Shown here in pieces: positions 1-8,904 of a DNA stretch of 64,000 nucleotides. The notes under the pieces were generated by a model. That model ran no database searches, was not told where the DNA came from, and saw only the letters and a program-made list of their open reading frames with translations. The position numbers were made by a program, and so were the translations under genes. Position 1 is the first letter of the stretch; each line of letters opens with the position of its first letter. The DNA comes from Fretibacter sp964410285 (GTDB lineage: Bacteria; Pseudomonadota; Alphaproteobacteria; Caulobacterales; Maricaulaceae), in contig CAYPFR010000007.1 in assembly GCA_964410285.1 (NCBI GenBank), positions 129,909 through 193,908 on the forward strand, given 5' to 3'.

Positions 1-1
1 A

Positions 2-940
2 AAGCTCGATTCAGAGAGCGGCGATATTGCGCAGCTAGTGATGGAAAACGCGGAGACGGTTTCAGGGGATTTCTTTTTTGACTGCACGGGCTTTCGCGCG
101 CTTTTGACGGGAAAAACACTGGGCACGCCCTTTACCGATTGGCGCCACTGGCTTCCATGCGACAGCGCGCAAACGGTGGCCAGCGAGCGGCAGGGGCCGC
201 TGCTGCCTTATACCAAGGCCACCGCCAAAACTGCGGGCTGGCAGTGGCGCATTCCCACACAGCACCGCACGGGAAATGGTCATATCTATTCTAGCCAGTA
301 TATGAACGATCAAGAGGCCATTGAAGATTTGATGGACGGCCTTGATAGTCCCGCTTTGGGGGACCCGCGCAAAATCAAATTTCGGACCGGCTGCCGGCAG
401 GCGCTTTGGACGAAAAACTGCATTGCGCTTGGCCTTTCCGCCGGATTTTTGGAGCCACTGGAATCCACCTCGCTTTACTTGATTCAAATGGGGATTAGCC
501 GCTTTATCAGTCTCTTCCCTGCTGCCAAAACTTCGCCCATCGTGCAGGCGGAATATAACAAGCAAATGCTCAGGGAATTTGAACAAGTCCGCGACTTTAT
601 TATCCTGCACTACAAAGCCACCCAGCGCGATGATAGCGAATTTTGGAATTATTGCCGTCATATGAGCATACCCGATAGCTTGAGCGCTAAGCTGGATCTA
701 TTCAAAGCGGCGGGCCGGATATTTAGATATGACGATGAGCTGTTCACCAAGCCAAGCTGGGTGGCCGTTTGCATTGGGCAAAATTTATATCCTGACGCTG
801 TTGATCCGATTGTCGCCTCTCTTCCCGCTGAAAAAGTCAACCACAGCCTTGCTTCTATGCGCGGGGCCATGGCGCAGGCGGTTGAGAAAATGCCCACACA
901 TGAAGCGTTCCTCTCGCGTTACGGGGCGGCGGCGACATGA
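2..940 (+). CDS. Tryptophan halogenase-family flavoprotein (5'-truncated)
   Basis: The frame is open from base 2, so the N-terminal FAD-binding GxGxxG and the catalytic Lys lie outside the window; about 312 residues remain. Seen: a DCTGFR segment, the family WxWxIP motif as GWQWRIP, and FLEPLEST, which holds the active-site Glu equivalent to E346 of PrnA. Family knowledge: FAD-dependent halogenases make HOCl or HOBr from reduced flavin, O2 and halide and pass it to an indole-type substrate through a Lys. The stop overlaps the next halogenase start (ATGA), so the two are translationally coupled. Whether the substrate is free tryptophan is unknown; many marine relatives act on other indoles or have unknown targets. 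Confidence 0.88.
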   Translation, partial: KLDSESGDIAQLVMENAETVSGDFFFDCTGFRALLTGKTLGTPFTDWRHWLPCDSAQTVASERQGPLLPYTKATAKTAGWQWRIPTQHRTGNGHIYSSQYMNDQEAIEDLMDGLDSPALGDPRKIKFRTGCRQALWTKNCIALGLSAGFLEPLESTSLYLIQMGISRFISLFPAAKTSPIVQAEYNKQMLREFEQVRDFIILHYKATQRDDSEFWNYCRHMSIPDSLSAKLDLFKAAGRIFRYDDELFTKPSWVAVCIGQNLYPDAVDPIVASLPAEKVNHSLASMRGAMAQAVEKMPTHEAFLSRYGAAAT

Positions 941-2490
941 CACAGACATCACAAAACAGCCGCGGCGCGGATGACCTCAAGATTAAGAAAATCGTCATTG
1001 TAGGCGGCGGCACAGCAGGGTGGATGGCGGCGGCGGCGCTCTCGCGGTTGATTACGGATAAAGATATTACCCTGACTTTGATCGAATCCGAGGCCATCGG
1101 CACGGTCGGGGTCGGTGAAGCCACCATCCCCCATATCGCCTATTTCAACCAGCTTCTTGGTCTAGATGAAAATGATTTTGTCAGACAAACTCAGGCAACT
1201 TTCAAGCTCGGGATTGAATTTGTCGATTGGGGCCGCCTTGGCGAGTCATATATTCATCCGTTTGGCGAATATGGTATGCCAATGGACGGGCTGCGATTTC
1301 ATCACTTCTGGCACCGCTACCAAAACATGGGCAAAGCCTTGCCGCTGGATGATTACTGCTTGCAAATCCGCGCCGCCAAGGCAGGCAAGTTTCAGCGCCC
1401 GGACATGAGCCTGAAAAACTCACCGCTTAAATCTATTGTCTATGCCTATCAATTTGATGCGTCGCTCTATGCCAAATTCATGCGCCAATTTGCGCAGGCG
1501 CGCGGCGTATCCCGCATTGAAGGGCGCATCACACATGCCGATCAAGACCCGCAAAGCGGGCACATCAGCGCGGTAACCCTAGAGGATGGTAGACGGCAAA
1601 GCGGTGATCTTTTCATTGATTGTTCGGGCTTTCGCGGGCTGTTGATCGAGCAAACGCTCAAAACGGGTTATGAGGACTGGAGCGCCCATCTGCCCTGTGA
1701 CCGCGCGGTCGCGCGCGCCTGTAAATCTGCCGGCGATCCCATTCCCTATACCCGCGCCACCGCCAAAGCGGCGGGCTGGCAATGGCGTATCCCGCTGCAA
1801 TCCCGCCTTGGCAACGGGCATGTGTACTGCTCTGAATATATTAGCGATGAGCAAGCGCTCAGCACGCTAAATGCAGGACTGGACGGTGCGCCTATTTCCG
1901 AGCCAAATTTCCTGCGTTTCAAAACCGGCATTCGCAAGAAAACATGGCATAAAAATGTGATCGCGCTGGGGCTCGCGGCAGGCTTTCTCGAACCCCTTGA
2001 ATCGACTTCTATTCATCTTATTCAAACGGCCATCGCCCGCTTGATGGCGAGCTTCCCCGATAAGAACTTTTCACCGGCCAATATTGATTATTTTAATGCC
2101 CGTACCCAGCAGGAATATGAACAAGTCCGAGATTTCCTGATCCTGCATTACTACGCCACCGAGCGCGAGGACACGCCGTTCTGGCGCTATTGTAAAAACA
2201 TGGATATTCCGCAAAGCCTCAACGACCGCATCGCGCTTTATAAAGCCAATGCCCGTCTTTACCGTCACGATAATGAAGTCTTTGGCGAGACGAGCTGGCT
2301 CTCGGTTATGCACGGGCAGGGCCTTAACCCCGAGAGTTACCATCCTATGGCTGATAGTTTGCCGGAAAAAGAGCTGCACGCGCGCATGACGCAGATAGAT
2401 CAAGTGACATCAGCCTGCCTTGATCATATGCCCCTGCATATGGATTTTATAAATGCCAATTGCAAAGCCTCGGCGGCCGAGCAAAGCTAA
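937..2490 (+). CDS. Tryptophan halogenase-family FAD-dependent protein
   Basis: 517 residues, the usual length for the PrnA/RebH family (about 510-540). Seen: FAD-binding GGGTAGWMAA at residues 23-32, the GVGEATIP segment near 58-65, a Lys in ATFKLGIEF (K90) at the position of PrnA K79, WQWRIP at 281-286 (the WxWxIP signature) and LEPLEST at 351-357 with the active-site Glu. All parts needed for flavin-dependent halogenation are therefore present. It would need a flavin reductase, none of which is visible here. It overlaps the preceding paralogue by four bases and is probably in the same operon. Similar proteins in aquatic alphaproteobacteria lie near TonB receptors and glycan-related genes, so the physiological substrate is open. 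Confidence 0.9.
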   Translation: MTQTSQNSRGADDLKIKKIVIVGGGTAGWMAAAALSRLITDKDITLTLIESEAIGTVGVGEATIPHIAYFNQLLGLDENDFVRQTQATFKLGIEFVDWGRLGESYIHPFGEYGMPMDGLRFHHFWHRYQNMGKALPLDDYCLQIRAAKAGKFQRPDMSLKNSPLKSIVYAYQFDASLYAKFMRQFAQARGVSRIEGRITHADQDPQSGHISAVTLEDGRRQSGDLFIDCSGFRGLLIEQTLKTGYEDWSAHLPCDRAVARACKSAGDPIPYTRATAKAAGWQWRIPLQSRLGNGHVYCSEYISDEQALSTLNAGLDGAPISEPNFLRFKTGIRKKTWHKNVIALGLAAGFLEPLESTSIHLIQTAIARLMASFPDKNFSPANIDYFNARTQQEYEQVRDFLILHYYATEREDTPFWRYCKNMDIPQSLNDRIALYKANARLYRHDNEVFGETSWLSVMHGQGLNPESYHPMADSLPEKELHARMTQIDQVTSACLDHMPLHMDFINANCKASAAEQS

Positions 2491-2616
2491 GCTGGTAAAC
2501 GCTGCTGTATTTTGGGAGTTGACGTGCCCTACCCTCTTGGGGTTTTTTAGAGACGCCAATTGAATGTAAAACCAAGCTATGCAGATCAGAGGACTATGAA
2601 CCGGAAGACTATAAAT

Positions 2617-3324
2617 ATGAAAATACGCACACGTCTAACCTTAAGCGCGGCCATCGCATTTTCTTTATCTCTGCCCGCGAGCGCCCAGAGCATTACACAA
2701 GAGGGCGCAATTGAAGATGAGGTTGTCGCAACAGGCACCTTACAGCGCGACCCGGCAATGTCCGCCTTTCTGGCAGGTGATTTTGTCACCGCAGAGATCG
2801 AGTTTAAACGCAATGCTTTTTGCGCCTTGCGCGCAGAGCGGGGCTTTAGTTCAGGCGTAGAAGCCGCGCGCGAGAGCAGCCTTCGCACAGAGCTTTCCGC
2901 CGGAGGAAATAGCGCGGCCCAGCCCGTTGACGGACAAGGCGGGGCCGGCGCGGGCGCAGGGATTAACGTGCCCACCGCCGCGCCGTCGGCAGGACTTAAT
3001 TTTACTGATCGCCAAAAAGACGAAGATGCCCAGCGCCGGACCTGTAATGAGCGCGGGTTTCAGCTTTATATGACTGGGCTTTCCCAAATCAAGCTAGGGA
3101 AAAACAAGGACGCGAAAGAGAGCCTCACACGGGCGGTTGTGCTGCGTAAATCCATTTATGATGCCCATTTCCGCCTTGGCCTTTTGGAATATCAAGACGG
3201 CAATATCAAAAAAGCCAAACAGCAATATAAAAAGCTCAGAAAGCTGGAAGCCAGATGTAAGCGCTGTGACTATCGGGATGATATCACCGAGCAAGCGGAT
3301 TATCTTGAAAACCTTTTAAAGTAA
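2617..3324 (+). CDS. Exported TPR-repeat protein
   Basis: 235 residues from the chosen ATG, which begins a clear Sec signal (MKIRTR, hydrophobic stretch, then ASAQS). GGAAG lies 9 bases upstream; an ATG at 2596 with AGAGG only 3 bases away, or a TTG at 2560, are alternatives. After the signal comes a region with a Gly/Ala-rich stretch, then about 90 residues with two tetratricopeptide-like helical pairs (GLSQIKLGKNKDAKESLTRA and RLGLLEYQDGNIKKAKQQYK). Four cysteines in the mature part, including CKRC near the end, could form disulfides. TPRs mediate protein-protein contacts; the partner is unknown. It follows the halogenases by 126 bases on the same strand and may belong to their cluster. Confidence 0.75.
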   Translation: MKIRTRLTLSAAIAFSLSLPASAQSITQEGAIEDEVVATGTLQRDPAMSAFLAGDFVTAEIEFKRNAFCALRAERGFSSGVEAARESSLRTELSAGGNSAAQPVDGQGGAGAGAGINVPTAAPSAGLNFTDRQKDEDAQRRTCNERGFQLYMTGLSQIKLGKNKDAKESLTRAVVLRKSIYDAHFRLGLLEYQDGNIKKAKQQYKKLRKLEARCKRCDYRDDITEQADYLENLLK

Positions 3325-3375
3325 CGCGGCCCTTTACGAAGATTTCATCGGGGTCAGCGGCGCTGCGATTGCAAA

Positions 3376-3404
3376 TTGACAGCGCTGTCTTTTCTGCGTT
3401 AACT
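3376..3404 (+). promoter_or_regulatory. Candidate sigma-70-type promoter
   Basis: TTGACA at 3376-3381 and TTAACT at 3399-3404 with a 17-base spacer, 30 bases ahead of the start of the CBM-like gene. The -35 is a perfect consensus match, the -10 only partial (3 of 6). Confidence 0.4.
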
Positions 3405-3433
3405 TCAAAAAAAAACGATTGGGAAGGATTATC

Positions 3434-4060
3434 ATGTTCAAAAGAGCCTTATTTTCATTGTCAGCCGCGGCGCTCATAAGCCTTACAGCCAGCCCTTTTG
3501 CGGCGGCAGGGGATACAGAAGAGGATGCGGCAATCGCTGCGGCCATCGCCGCCCTTGATGCGCAATTGCCGGGTAAATTAATTAATAATCCCTATGACAT
3601 CAAGTGGCGCACAGACGGCTCTGATAGGAAAGCCTCTGTTGTAAAATCCGAAGGCGCGCCGGGCGGCATGGCGTACCGCGTGACTGTCAAAAAGACGAAA
3701 AAGAATCCGTGGGACACGGCAACCCGTATTCCTATGATGCAAGACATCAACAAAGACGATGTGATCTTATTTTCTTTTTGGGCTCGCGCCGCCAAACCTC
3801 CAAAAGGCAAAGAAACAGGGGACATTGGCGTGAATATTCAGCGGAATATCGAGCCCTATGATTCTGTGCTTGAGGACCGGATTGCGCTGGGGACTGACTG
3901 GAAACTTTACAACGTCGCAGGCACGGCAGCGCGCAAGTTCAGTCAGGATAAAACGCAGATTAATTTCAATCTCGCCCGCGCCAAACAAACCGTCGAGTTT
4001 GGCCAGTTCTATGTTATGAATTTAGGCCCGGGCGCAGATGCCAGCAAATATATGAAGTAG
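3434..4060 (+). CDS. Exported protein with a CBM-like (jelly-roll) domain
   Basis: 208 residues from the ATG at 3434, preceded by a strong GGAAGG six bases upstream. A Sec signal (MFKRALFSLSAAALISL, cleavage near AAAG) is followed by one domain of about 160 residues. Its pattern, AYRVTVKKTKKNPWDTA, then DVILFSFWARA, then LGTDWKLYNV and a final INFNLARAKQTVEFGQFYVMNLG, is that of the CBM4/9/22-type beta-sandwich, which binds carbohydrate. No catalytic domain is attached, so it may be a periplasmic or secreted glycan-binding protein. It has its own candidate promoter. Family placement rests on sequence pattern only and the ligand is unknown. Confidence 0.65.
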   Translation: MFKRALFSLSAAALISLTASPFAAAGDTEEDAAIAAAIAALDAQLPGKLINNPYDIKWRTDGSDRKASVVKSEGAPGGMAYRVTVKKTKKNPWDTATRIPMMQDINKDDVILFSFWARAAKPPKGKETGDIGVNIQRNIEPYDSVLEDRIALGTDWKLYNVAGTAARKFSQDKTQINFNLARAKQTVEFGQFYVMNLGPGADASKYMK

Positions 4061-4126
4061 CGATAAGCTGCGAAATTACAAAGCACTGTTGCTCAAAGCG
4101 CACCTGCTTGGCCCGTCTTGCCGCCC

Positions 4127-5020
4127 TTAACCGTCCAGCTCAACGCTATGCGGATAAGGGATGGTAATGCCGTTTTTGTCAAACGCCTCTTTGATGGATT
4201 TGTTCAAATCAAACATCACATCCCAATAGTGTTCTGATTTACACCAAACACGGCTTTGAATATCCACAGAACTCTCATTAAGCTTGACTACTTTTGCCCA
4301 AGGACCATCGGGCTCGCTTAGCACATCAGGATGCTTGCGCGCCGTGTCTTTGATGATTTCTATCGCCTTATCCATATCGTCATCATAGTGAATACCGTAA
4401 TCGACGTCGACGCGGCGTACCCCCATTGAGGTAAAATTTTGAATGGTCGAGCCCCAGGCTTCGCCGTTCGCGATAATCACTTTGACATTATCAATGGTGG
4501 CAAGCTCTGTTGTGAAAATCGAAATGTCATTAACAGTGCCCTGTTGCCCCGCCACATCAACAAAATCACCGAGCTTATAAGGGCGAAACAACATGAGCAT
4601 CACGCCCGCAGCAACATTGCCGAGCGTGCCTTGCAACGCCAAACCAATGGCCAGAGTGGCCGCGCCGAGCATGGCGACAAGCGAAGCCGTTTCAACGCCC
4701 AGCTTTGTAATCGCCAGAACGGCAACCAATGCCGTAATAATATATTTTACAATAGAAGAGAGGAAATTCCCAAGCGTTTCGTCAATTGCTGGCGTTTTGC
4801 TGGCGTAGTTTCTGACCATTTTGGACGCCCATTTCGCAATGCGCATCCCGATCCATAGGATCAATAAAGCAAAGATAATATTGAACACAAGGGGCTGCGC
4901 CGTTTCCCAATATCCTTTAAGAGCCGACGGACTTAGGAGTGAGGCAAAATCAAATCCTGTTCCCGCCGCGTCTTTTGCGGCTTCTGCGGCGCCTGCGCCG
5001 GCTGCATCTTGTGCTGACAT
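4127..5020 (-). CDS. mscS: MscS-family mechanosensitive channel
   Basis: 297 residues. Small-conductance channels open under membrane tension and let solutes out on hypo-osmotic shock. Seen: an Ala/Gly-rich N-terminal extension of about 40 residues, three membrane segments (near 45-65, 85-105, 115-145), and the pore helix TM3 with the alternating small-residue pattern LGAATLAIGLALQGTLGNVAAG, then the RPYKLGDFVDV beta domain typical of MscS. The C-terminal cage domain ends with PYPHSVEL. It lies 36 bases after another MscS gene on the same strand and is probably co-transcribed with it. Symbol given for the family; orthology to E. coli MscS is not proven. Confidence 0.9.
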   Translation of the reverse strand: MSAQDAAGAGAAEAAKDAAGTGFDFASLLSPSALKGYWETAQPLVFNIIFALLILWIGMRIAKWASKMVRNYASKTPAIDETLGNFLSSIVKYIITALVAVLAITKLGVETASLVAMLGAATLAIGLALQGTLGNVAAGVMLMLFRPYKLGDFVDVAGQQGTVNDISIFTTELATIDNVKVIIANGEAWGSTIQNFTSMGVRRVDVDYGIHYDDDMDKAIEIIKDTARKHPDVLSEPDGPWAKVVKLNESSVDIQSRVWCKSEHYWDVMFDLNKSIKEAFDKNGITIPYPHSVELDG

Positions 5021-5056
5021 TATAACTCTCCTGATACTCTCAAATTAAATGATGAA

Positions 5057-5920
5057 TTAGCTGTGTTTAAGCTTTGCCGCGCGCAGTTTTTGCTGCCGCT
5101 CACGGGCTTTGGATATGTTGACTGATTGTTTGATTTTGACGCCATGCGGATAGGGTATGCCAATGCCCGCCGCGTCCAATGCCTCCTTTATCGGCTGCGA
5201 GATTGACGCCTTTAGCCCTCTTAAGTCTTCGGCATCGCACCATATACGCAGCTGCAAATCCACTGAGCTTTCATTCAATAGCACAACTTTGGCCCAAGGG
5301 GCAGGATGGCTGTGGACGCGCGGGTCTTGGGCCGCCGCCGAGGTTATAACCTCAATGGCGCGGTCAATATTCGCGTTGTAATCAATACCAAAATCCAGAT
5401 CAAGCCGGCGCGCACCGTAAGCTGTATGATTGCGTACAACCCCGTTCCAAGCTTTACTATTGGCGACAATTACTTCTGTATTATCTGTGGTTCTCATACG
5501 CGTTGCGGTAAGTTCTACCGAGGTAACAATCCCGCGCGCGCCGGCAATCTCAACATCATCACCGGCGGTGTAGGGCCGGAAAATCATCACCATGACACCC
5601 GCGGCCAGATTTCCAAGGGAGTCCTGCAAAATAAACGCCATAGCGGCCCCAAGACCTAGCACCATGCCGCTCACAGACGTCATATCTACGCCCAGAACAG
5701 TGAGCGCTGCCATAATTACGACAAGCAGCAACATATATTTTACAAGGCTGGCTAAAAAACGAGAGAGGCTTGGATCCGCGCTTGGGGGCTTATTAAGCAA
5801 GCGCTCAAAACCAAGGCTCAGCTTTCCCGCAATCATACGCCCAATGATAAAAATTAAGAAGGCAACCACAGCCGGGATGATCAAACTTGGTATTTTGGCA
5901 AGTAAGGCTGGAAAATCCAT
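5057..5920 (-). CDS. MscS-family mechanosensitive channel (second copy)
   Basis: 287 residues from the ATG at 5920, which directly precedes a hydrophobic first helix (FPALLAKIPSLIIPAVVAF); GGGG lies five bases upstream. An ATG at 5959 would add 13 residues. TM3 reads SGMVLGLGAAMAFILQDSL followed by GNLAAGVMVMIFRPYTAGDDVEI, the pore helix and start of the beta domain. The end, GIGIPYPHGVKIKQ, is family-typical, followed by a basic tail. It is clearly paralogous to the downstream gene (similar middle and C-terminal domains) but lacks its N-terminal extension. Together they may give channels with different tension thresholds, which is inference. Confidence 0.88.
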   Translation of the reverse strand: MDFPALLAKIPSLIIPAVVAFLIFIIGRMIAGKLSLGFERLLNKPPSADPSLSRFLASLVKYMLLLVVIMAALTVLGVDMTSVSGMVLGLGAAMAFILQDSLGNLAAGVMVMIFRPYTAGDDVEIAGARGIVTSVELTATRMRTTDNTEVIVANSKAWNGVVRNHTAYGARRLDLDFGIDYNANIDRAIEVITSAAAQDPRVHSHPAPWAKVVLLNESSVDLQLRIWCDAEDLRGLKASISQPIKEALDAAGIGIPYPHGVKIKQSVNISKARERQQKLRAAKLKHS

Positions 5921-6061
5921 GATGACCCCAATATCTCCCCGACATAATTCGGGCGACATCCGCCCTTATTGTCATTCATAGCCGTAACATAAGCGGGGAA
6001 TCATTTGCAAATAGGCAACTGCAAAAAATTAAAAGTACACATCAGCCAAGGCGGCGCATAG

Positions 6062-7579
6062 CTAGAGCACCGTGACCTCGTAATTTTTTAAGTCAAGACG
6101 GGCGTGCTCTTTTGCAAATTGCTTGGCATTGCCGGGATAGAGCGTCACGATTTTGCCGTCTTCTCGCTGATACCAGCTTTTGCAGCCCGACACCCAAACC
6201 GAGCGCGAGAGCTCATCTTGGATGCGCGCATTATAAGCCCGCATGACCTCGCCGCGTAGTCGCAGCAGCTTACCCCGCCCCCCAGCCGCGAGAAGCTTTA
6301 GAATATATCCGAGCTGAAGCTCAATCATATAAACCACCGAGCTTGTCCCCACCCCCGTATTCGGACCCGTAATCAGATAGTAATTCGGAAAATCAGGATG
6401 GGCCGTACCTTTGAAGGCCGCCTCTGCCGCGTCCCCCAGGCCCTCAAGCGTCACCCCGCCGCGCCCTGTGACCTTGATCGAACGCATATGCCCCTCCAAA
6501 TCAAATCCCGTGGCATAGACAATTACGTCTGCTCGGTTGAGCGTTGGCGACCCCGCGCCGGCTTGTCCATCTGTTTCAATACCATCAGGCGTAATGGCGC
6601 GTATCGGATCGGTGATCACACGCACATTGCCTTTATTTAGCGTCTCGTAAAACTTATCAGAGAGCAAAATCCGCTTACAGCCAATCCTATAATCGGGGAT
6701 AAGGCGCGCGCGCAGCGCTTCATCTTTGACGGCAGTATTTATCCAGTCTTTTATGCCTTTTGAGGCTTTGGCAGAGAAAGGTGAATTTTGCTTGGTGAGC
6801 GGGTAAACCAATAGCTCCAGGCGTTTATAAATCAGCCATCTGTAAAACCTCGCGAGCCACGGCCAGCGCGCAAAGCGGGCTTTTTCCTCAGCCGTAAAGG
6901 CACGGTCATAGCGCGGGGCGATGTAATTGGGCGTGCGCTGGTAAATATCGACTTGCCCCGCTGTTTTCTGCAGCTCGGGAATAATCTGAATCGCGCTCGC
7001 AGCGCTGCCGATCACAGCGACCGTCTTGCCCGCAAAATCTACGCGTTCGTCCCATTGGGCGCTGTGCATAGATTGGCCCTTAAAACTGCCTTTGCCTTTA
7101 AAATTCGGAACGGACGGACGGTGCAGCCCGCCCATCCCATTAATCACATAACGCGCGCGCAGGCGCTCCCCGCCATCAATTTCGGCGGTCCAAGTCCCTG
7201 CGATTTCATCAAAATGAAGGGCGCGCACTTTCGTGCCTAGCTGAATATACTCACCGACCCCAAAATGTTCGACCGCGCTTTCAATATAGCTTAGAATCTC
7301 TTTCTGAGGGGCAAATTTTCGTGACCAATTTGGATTGGGGAAAAAGCTGTAACAATAAAAATGTGATGGCACATCACATGCCGCGCCGGGATAAATATTG
7401 CTCTGCCATGTCCCGCCAATCGCCTGCGCCTTTTCAGCCACTTTAAATCGGGTGAGCCCCGCCTCTTTTAGCTTAATGGCCGCGCAAATTCCGGCAAAGC
7501 CAGCGCCGATTACCAGCACGTCCAGCACGTCATCCTCTATGTCTTTATCAGGAAAGGATTTAGCGAGATTTGGGCGCAT
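6062..7579 (-). CDS. Flavin-dependent monooxygenase of Baeyer-Villiger type
   Basis: 505 residues. Seen: FAD-binding GAGFAG at 25-30, GGTW at 55-58 leading into NIYPGAACDVPSHFYCYSF, the Baeyer-Villiger fingerprint FxGxxxHxxxW as FKGQSMHSAQWD at 166-177, and a second Rossmann segment VAVIGSAASAIQ near 188-198 for NADPH (the third Gly is Ser/Ala-substituted). Such enzymes insert oxygen next to a ketone to make an ester or lactone, with NADPH and O2. The substrate cannot be read from sequence; steroid, cyclic or aliphatic ketones are all possible. The end of the gene is 38 bases past the coq7 end on the same strand, so it may be the last gene of a dsbB-coq7-BVMO run. Confidence 0.85.
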   Translation of the reverse strand: MRPNLAKSFPDKDIEDDVLDVLVIGAGFAGICAAIKLKEAGLTRFKVAEKAQAIGGTWQSNIYPGAACDVPSHFYCYSFFPNPNWSRKFAPQKEILSYIESAVEHFGVGEYIQLGTKVRALHFDEIAGTWTAEIDGGERLRARYVINGMGGLHRPSVPNFKGKGSFKGQSMHSAQWDERVDFAGKTVAVIGSAASAIQIIPELQKTAGQVDIYQRTPNYIAPRYDRAFTAEEKARFARWPWLARFYRWLIYKRLELLVYPLTKQNSPFSAKASKGIKDWINTAVKDEALRARLIPDYRIGCKRILLSDKFYETLNKGNVRVITDPIRAITPDGIETDGQAGAGSPTLNRADVIVYATGFDLEGHMRSIKVTGRGGVTLEGLGDAAEAAFKGTAHPDFPNYYLITGPNTGVGTSSVVYMIELQLGYILKLLAAGGRGKLLRLRGEVMRAYNARIQDELSRSVWVSGCKSWYQREDGKIVTLYPGNAKQFAKEHARLDLKNYEVTVL

Positions 7580-7617
7580 GACGGGAATTATTGAAAGCGG
7601 ACAGGCCGGAAGGCCCG

Positions 7618-8238
7618 CTAAATTCGCTCTGTGATTTTGATGGCCGCCTGACAGCCCGCCGTGATCACGCGCGAGAGAATGCCGTAGCCCGCCGCCTCTT
7701 TTGCACCCCCTTCAACTGCGATGTCTCGGTGATGAAGCTCGTCTTCGCGAAATTCGGTGAAGACCGCGCACAGCTCGGGCGCGCTTTCGCGCGTGGCCTC
7801 TATCTGTTCAGCATAATGCTGCTCAATAACAGATTCCACCGCCTCGGTGCAGGCATGGGCGGCCTTTTCTCCCATCAAGGCCGTCGCAACGCCAAGACCA
7901 TATCCAGCCGCCCGCCAGATTGGGCCAAGCGCGGTGGGACGCACACGCCGCGCGATCAGCATGTCATCAAAGGCGGTGAGATGCTTTTGTTCTTCGGCTT
8001 CCATTTCAGCGATCTGCGCTGCAATAGCTTGGGTCTTGCGGCTTTTCCCAAAGACGGCTTGTTGCCCGCGGTAAATCGCGACAGCGCCATATTCCCCTGC
8101 ATGATCCACTCGCAGCATGGCCGCAATGTCTGGCGCCGCTTTTTTGGCTCCCGCGCGCATGCCAGCCATTTCGGGCCGAGTTTTTTTTGGCCGAGCTTGC
8201 CAAGAGTTAGGGGCGGCGTAATCTGTTTTATTGGTCAT
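7618..8238 (-). CDS. coq7: Demethoxyubiquinone hydroxylase COQ7
   Basis: 206 residues. COQ7 hydroxylates 2-polyprenyl-3-methyl-6-methoxy-1,4-benzoquinol in ubiquinone synthesis, using a carboxylate-bridged di-iron centre at the membrane. Seen: the two-repeat ferritin-like ligand set, with MLRVDHAGEYGAV giving one Glu, EEQKHL giving ExxH, a Glu in TEAVESVIEQHY, and FREDELHHRD giving the last ExxH. The final SRVITAGCQAAIKITERI matches the family C-terminus. About 35 residues of basic N-terminal extension precede the core. Its start is eight bases after the dsbB stop, so the two are probably co-transcribed. Confidence 0.93.
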   Translation of the reverse strand: MTNKTDYAAPNSWQARPKKTRPEMAGMRAGAKKAAPDIAAMLRVDHAGEYGAVAIYRGQQAVFGKSRKTQAIAAQIAEMEAEEQKHLTAFDDMLIARRVRPTALGPIWRAAGYGLGVATALMGEKAAHACTEAVESVIEQHYAEQIEATRESAPELCAVFTEFREDELHHRDIAVEGGAKEAAGYGILSRVITAGCQAAIKITERI

Positions 8239-8246
8239 GGTTTGGC

Positions 8247-8750
8247 TTAAGCCTTACGGCGACGAAGCGCAATGACGCCCAAAGCCGCACCCCCCAATGA
8301 GAGCAGCGCATTATAACCTGCCATGGAAATCCCGAATAAGTCCCAGACAACCTCCGTACAGGCGGGCGGCTTTACCTTCTTGTCAAGCGAGCCGAGTACA
8401 TCCCCTTGCGCAATTTGCGAGAGATCAACATCGCCGCCTGCGCAGCTTGGCAAGGCCTCAATCAAGCCTTGTTCCACCCCGACATGCCAGAGTGCAAGGC
8501 CTGCGCTGATAAGGAAAGCGGCGATAATCAAAATCGAGGTCAGCCGCAATTGCACGCCGCGCCTAAATTGCCAGAGCGCGCTGATCGCCGCGACTCCTAT
8601 GACCGCCTTATGGGCATGGCGCTGCCAATAGCACATTTGGCACGGCGCATAGCCAAATCCATACTGAAAAATCCAAGCCCCAACCAAGAGAGACGCCGAG
8701 AGCGCCAGTGCAAAAAGCGAATAGTGAAAAGAAGTCATCCGTAAAGTCAT
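8247..8750 (-). CDS. dsbB: Disulfide bond formation protein DsbB
   Basis: 167 residues, standard for DsbB. It reoxidises periplasmic DsbA and passes electrons to ubiquinone. Seen: four membrane segments; the first periplasmic CxxC as CQMCYWQR near residues 37-44; the second periplasmic loop with Cys pairs at LPSC and PPAC; and the closing membrane helix SMAGYNALLSLGG. Two possible N-terminal Mets (MTLRMTSF) differ by four residues. It sits directly before coq7, a fitting pairing since DsbB uses quinone, although co-regulation is inference. The DsbA partner is not in the window. Confidence 0.92.
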   Translation of the reverse strand: MTLRMTSFHYSLFALALSASLLVGAWIFQYGFGYAPCQMCYWQRHAHKAVIGVAAISALWQFRRGVQLRLTSILIIAAFLISAGLALWHVGVEQGLIEALPSCAGGDVDLSQIAQGDVLGSLDKKVKPPACTEVVWDLFGISMAGYNALLSLGGAALGVIALRRRKA

Positions 8751-8904
8751 AAAACCTTATATGCCCGCCGCCCCTAGCTGTCACCTTTATCGTGATGATA
8801 TATTGCCCGCCTGGCGCAGCCATGCCAAAAATCGCACCTGCCCTCTTGTTCAAAAATTAAAAGGCTTTAAGAGCTTGTTTAACCGACGGCTTTATAAGTC
8901 CCCT

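Noticed and set aside
2531..2550. Short hairpin with T6 after the second halogenase (ACCC-loop-GGGT then T tract)
   Set aside because: Stem is only four to five bases, too weak to call a terminator with confidence.
7591..8250. 219-codon plus-strand frame over coq7
   Set aside because: Antisense shadow of coq7, which has all its metal ligands on the minus strand.
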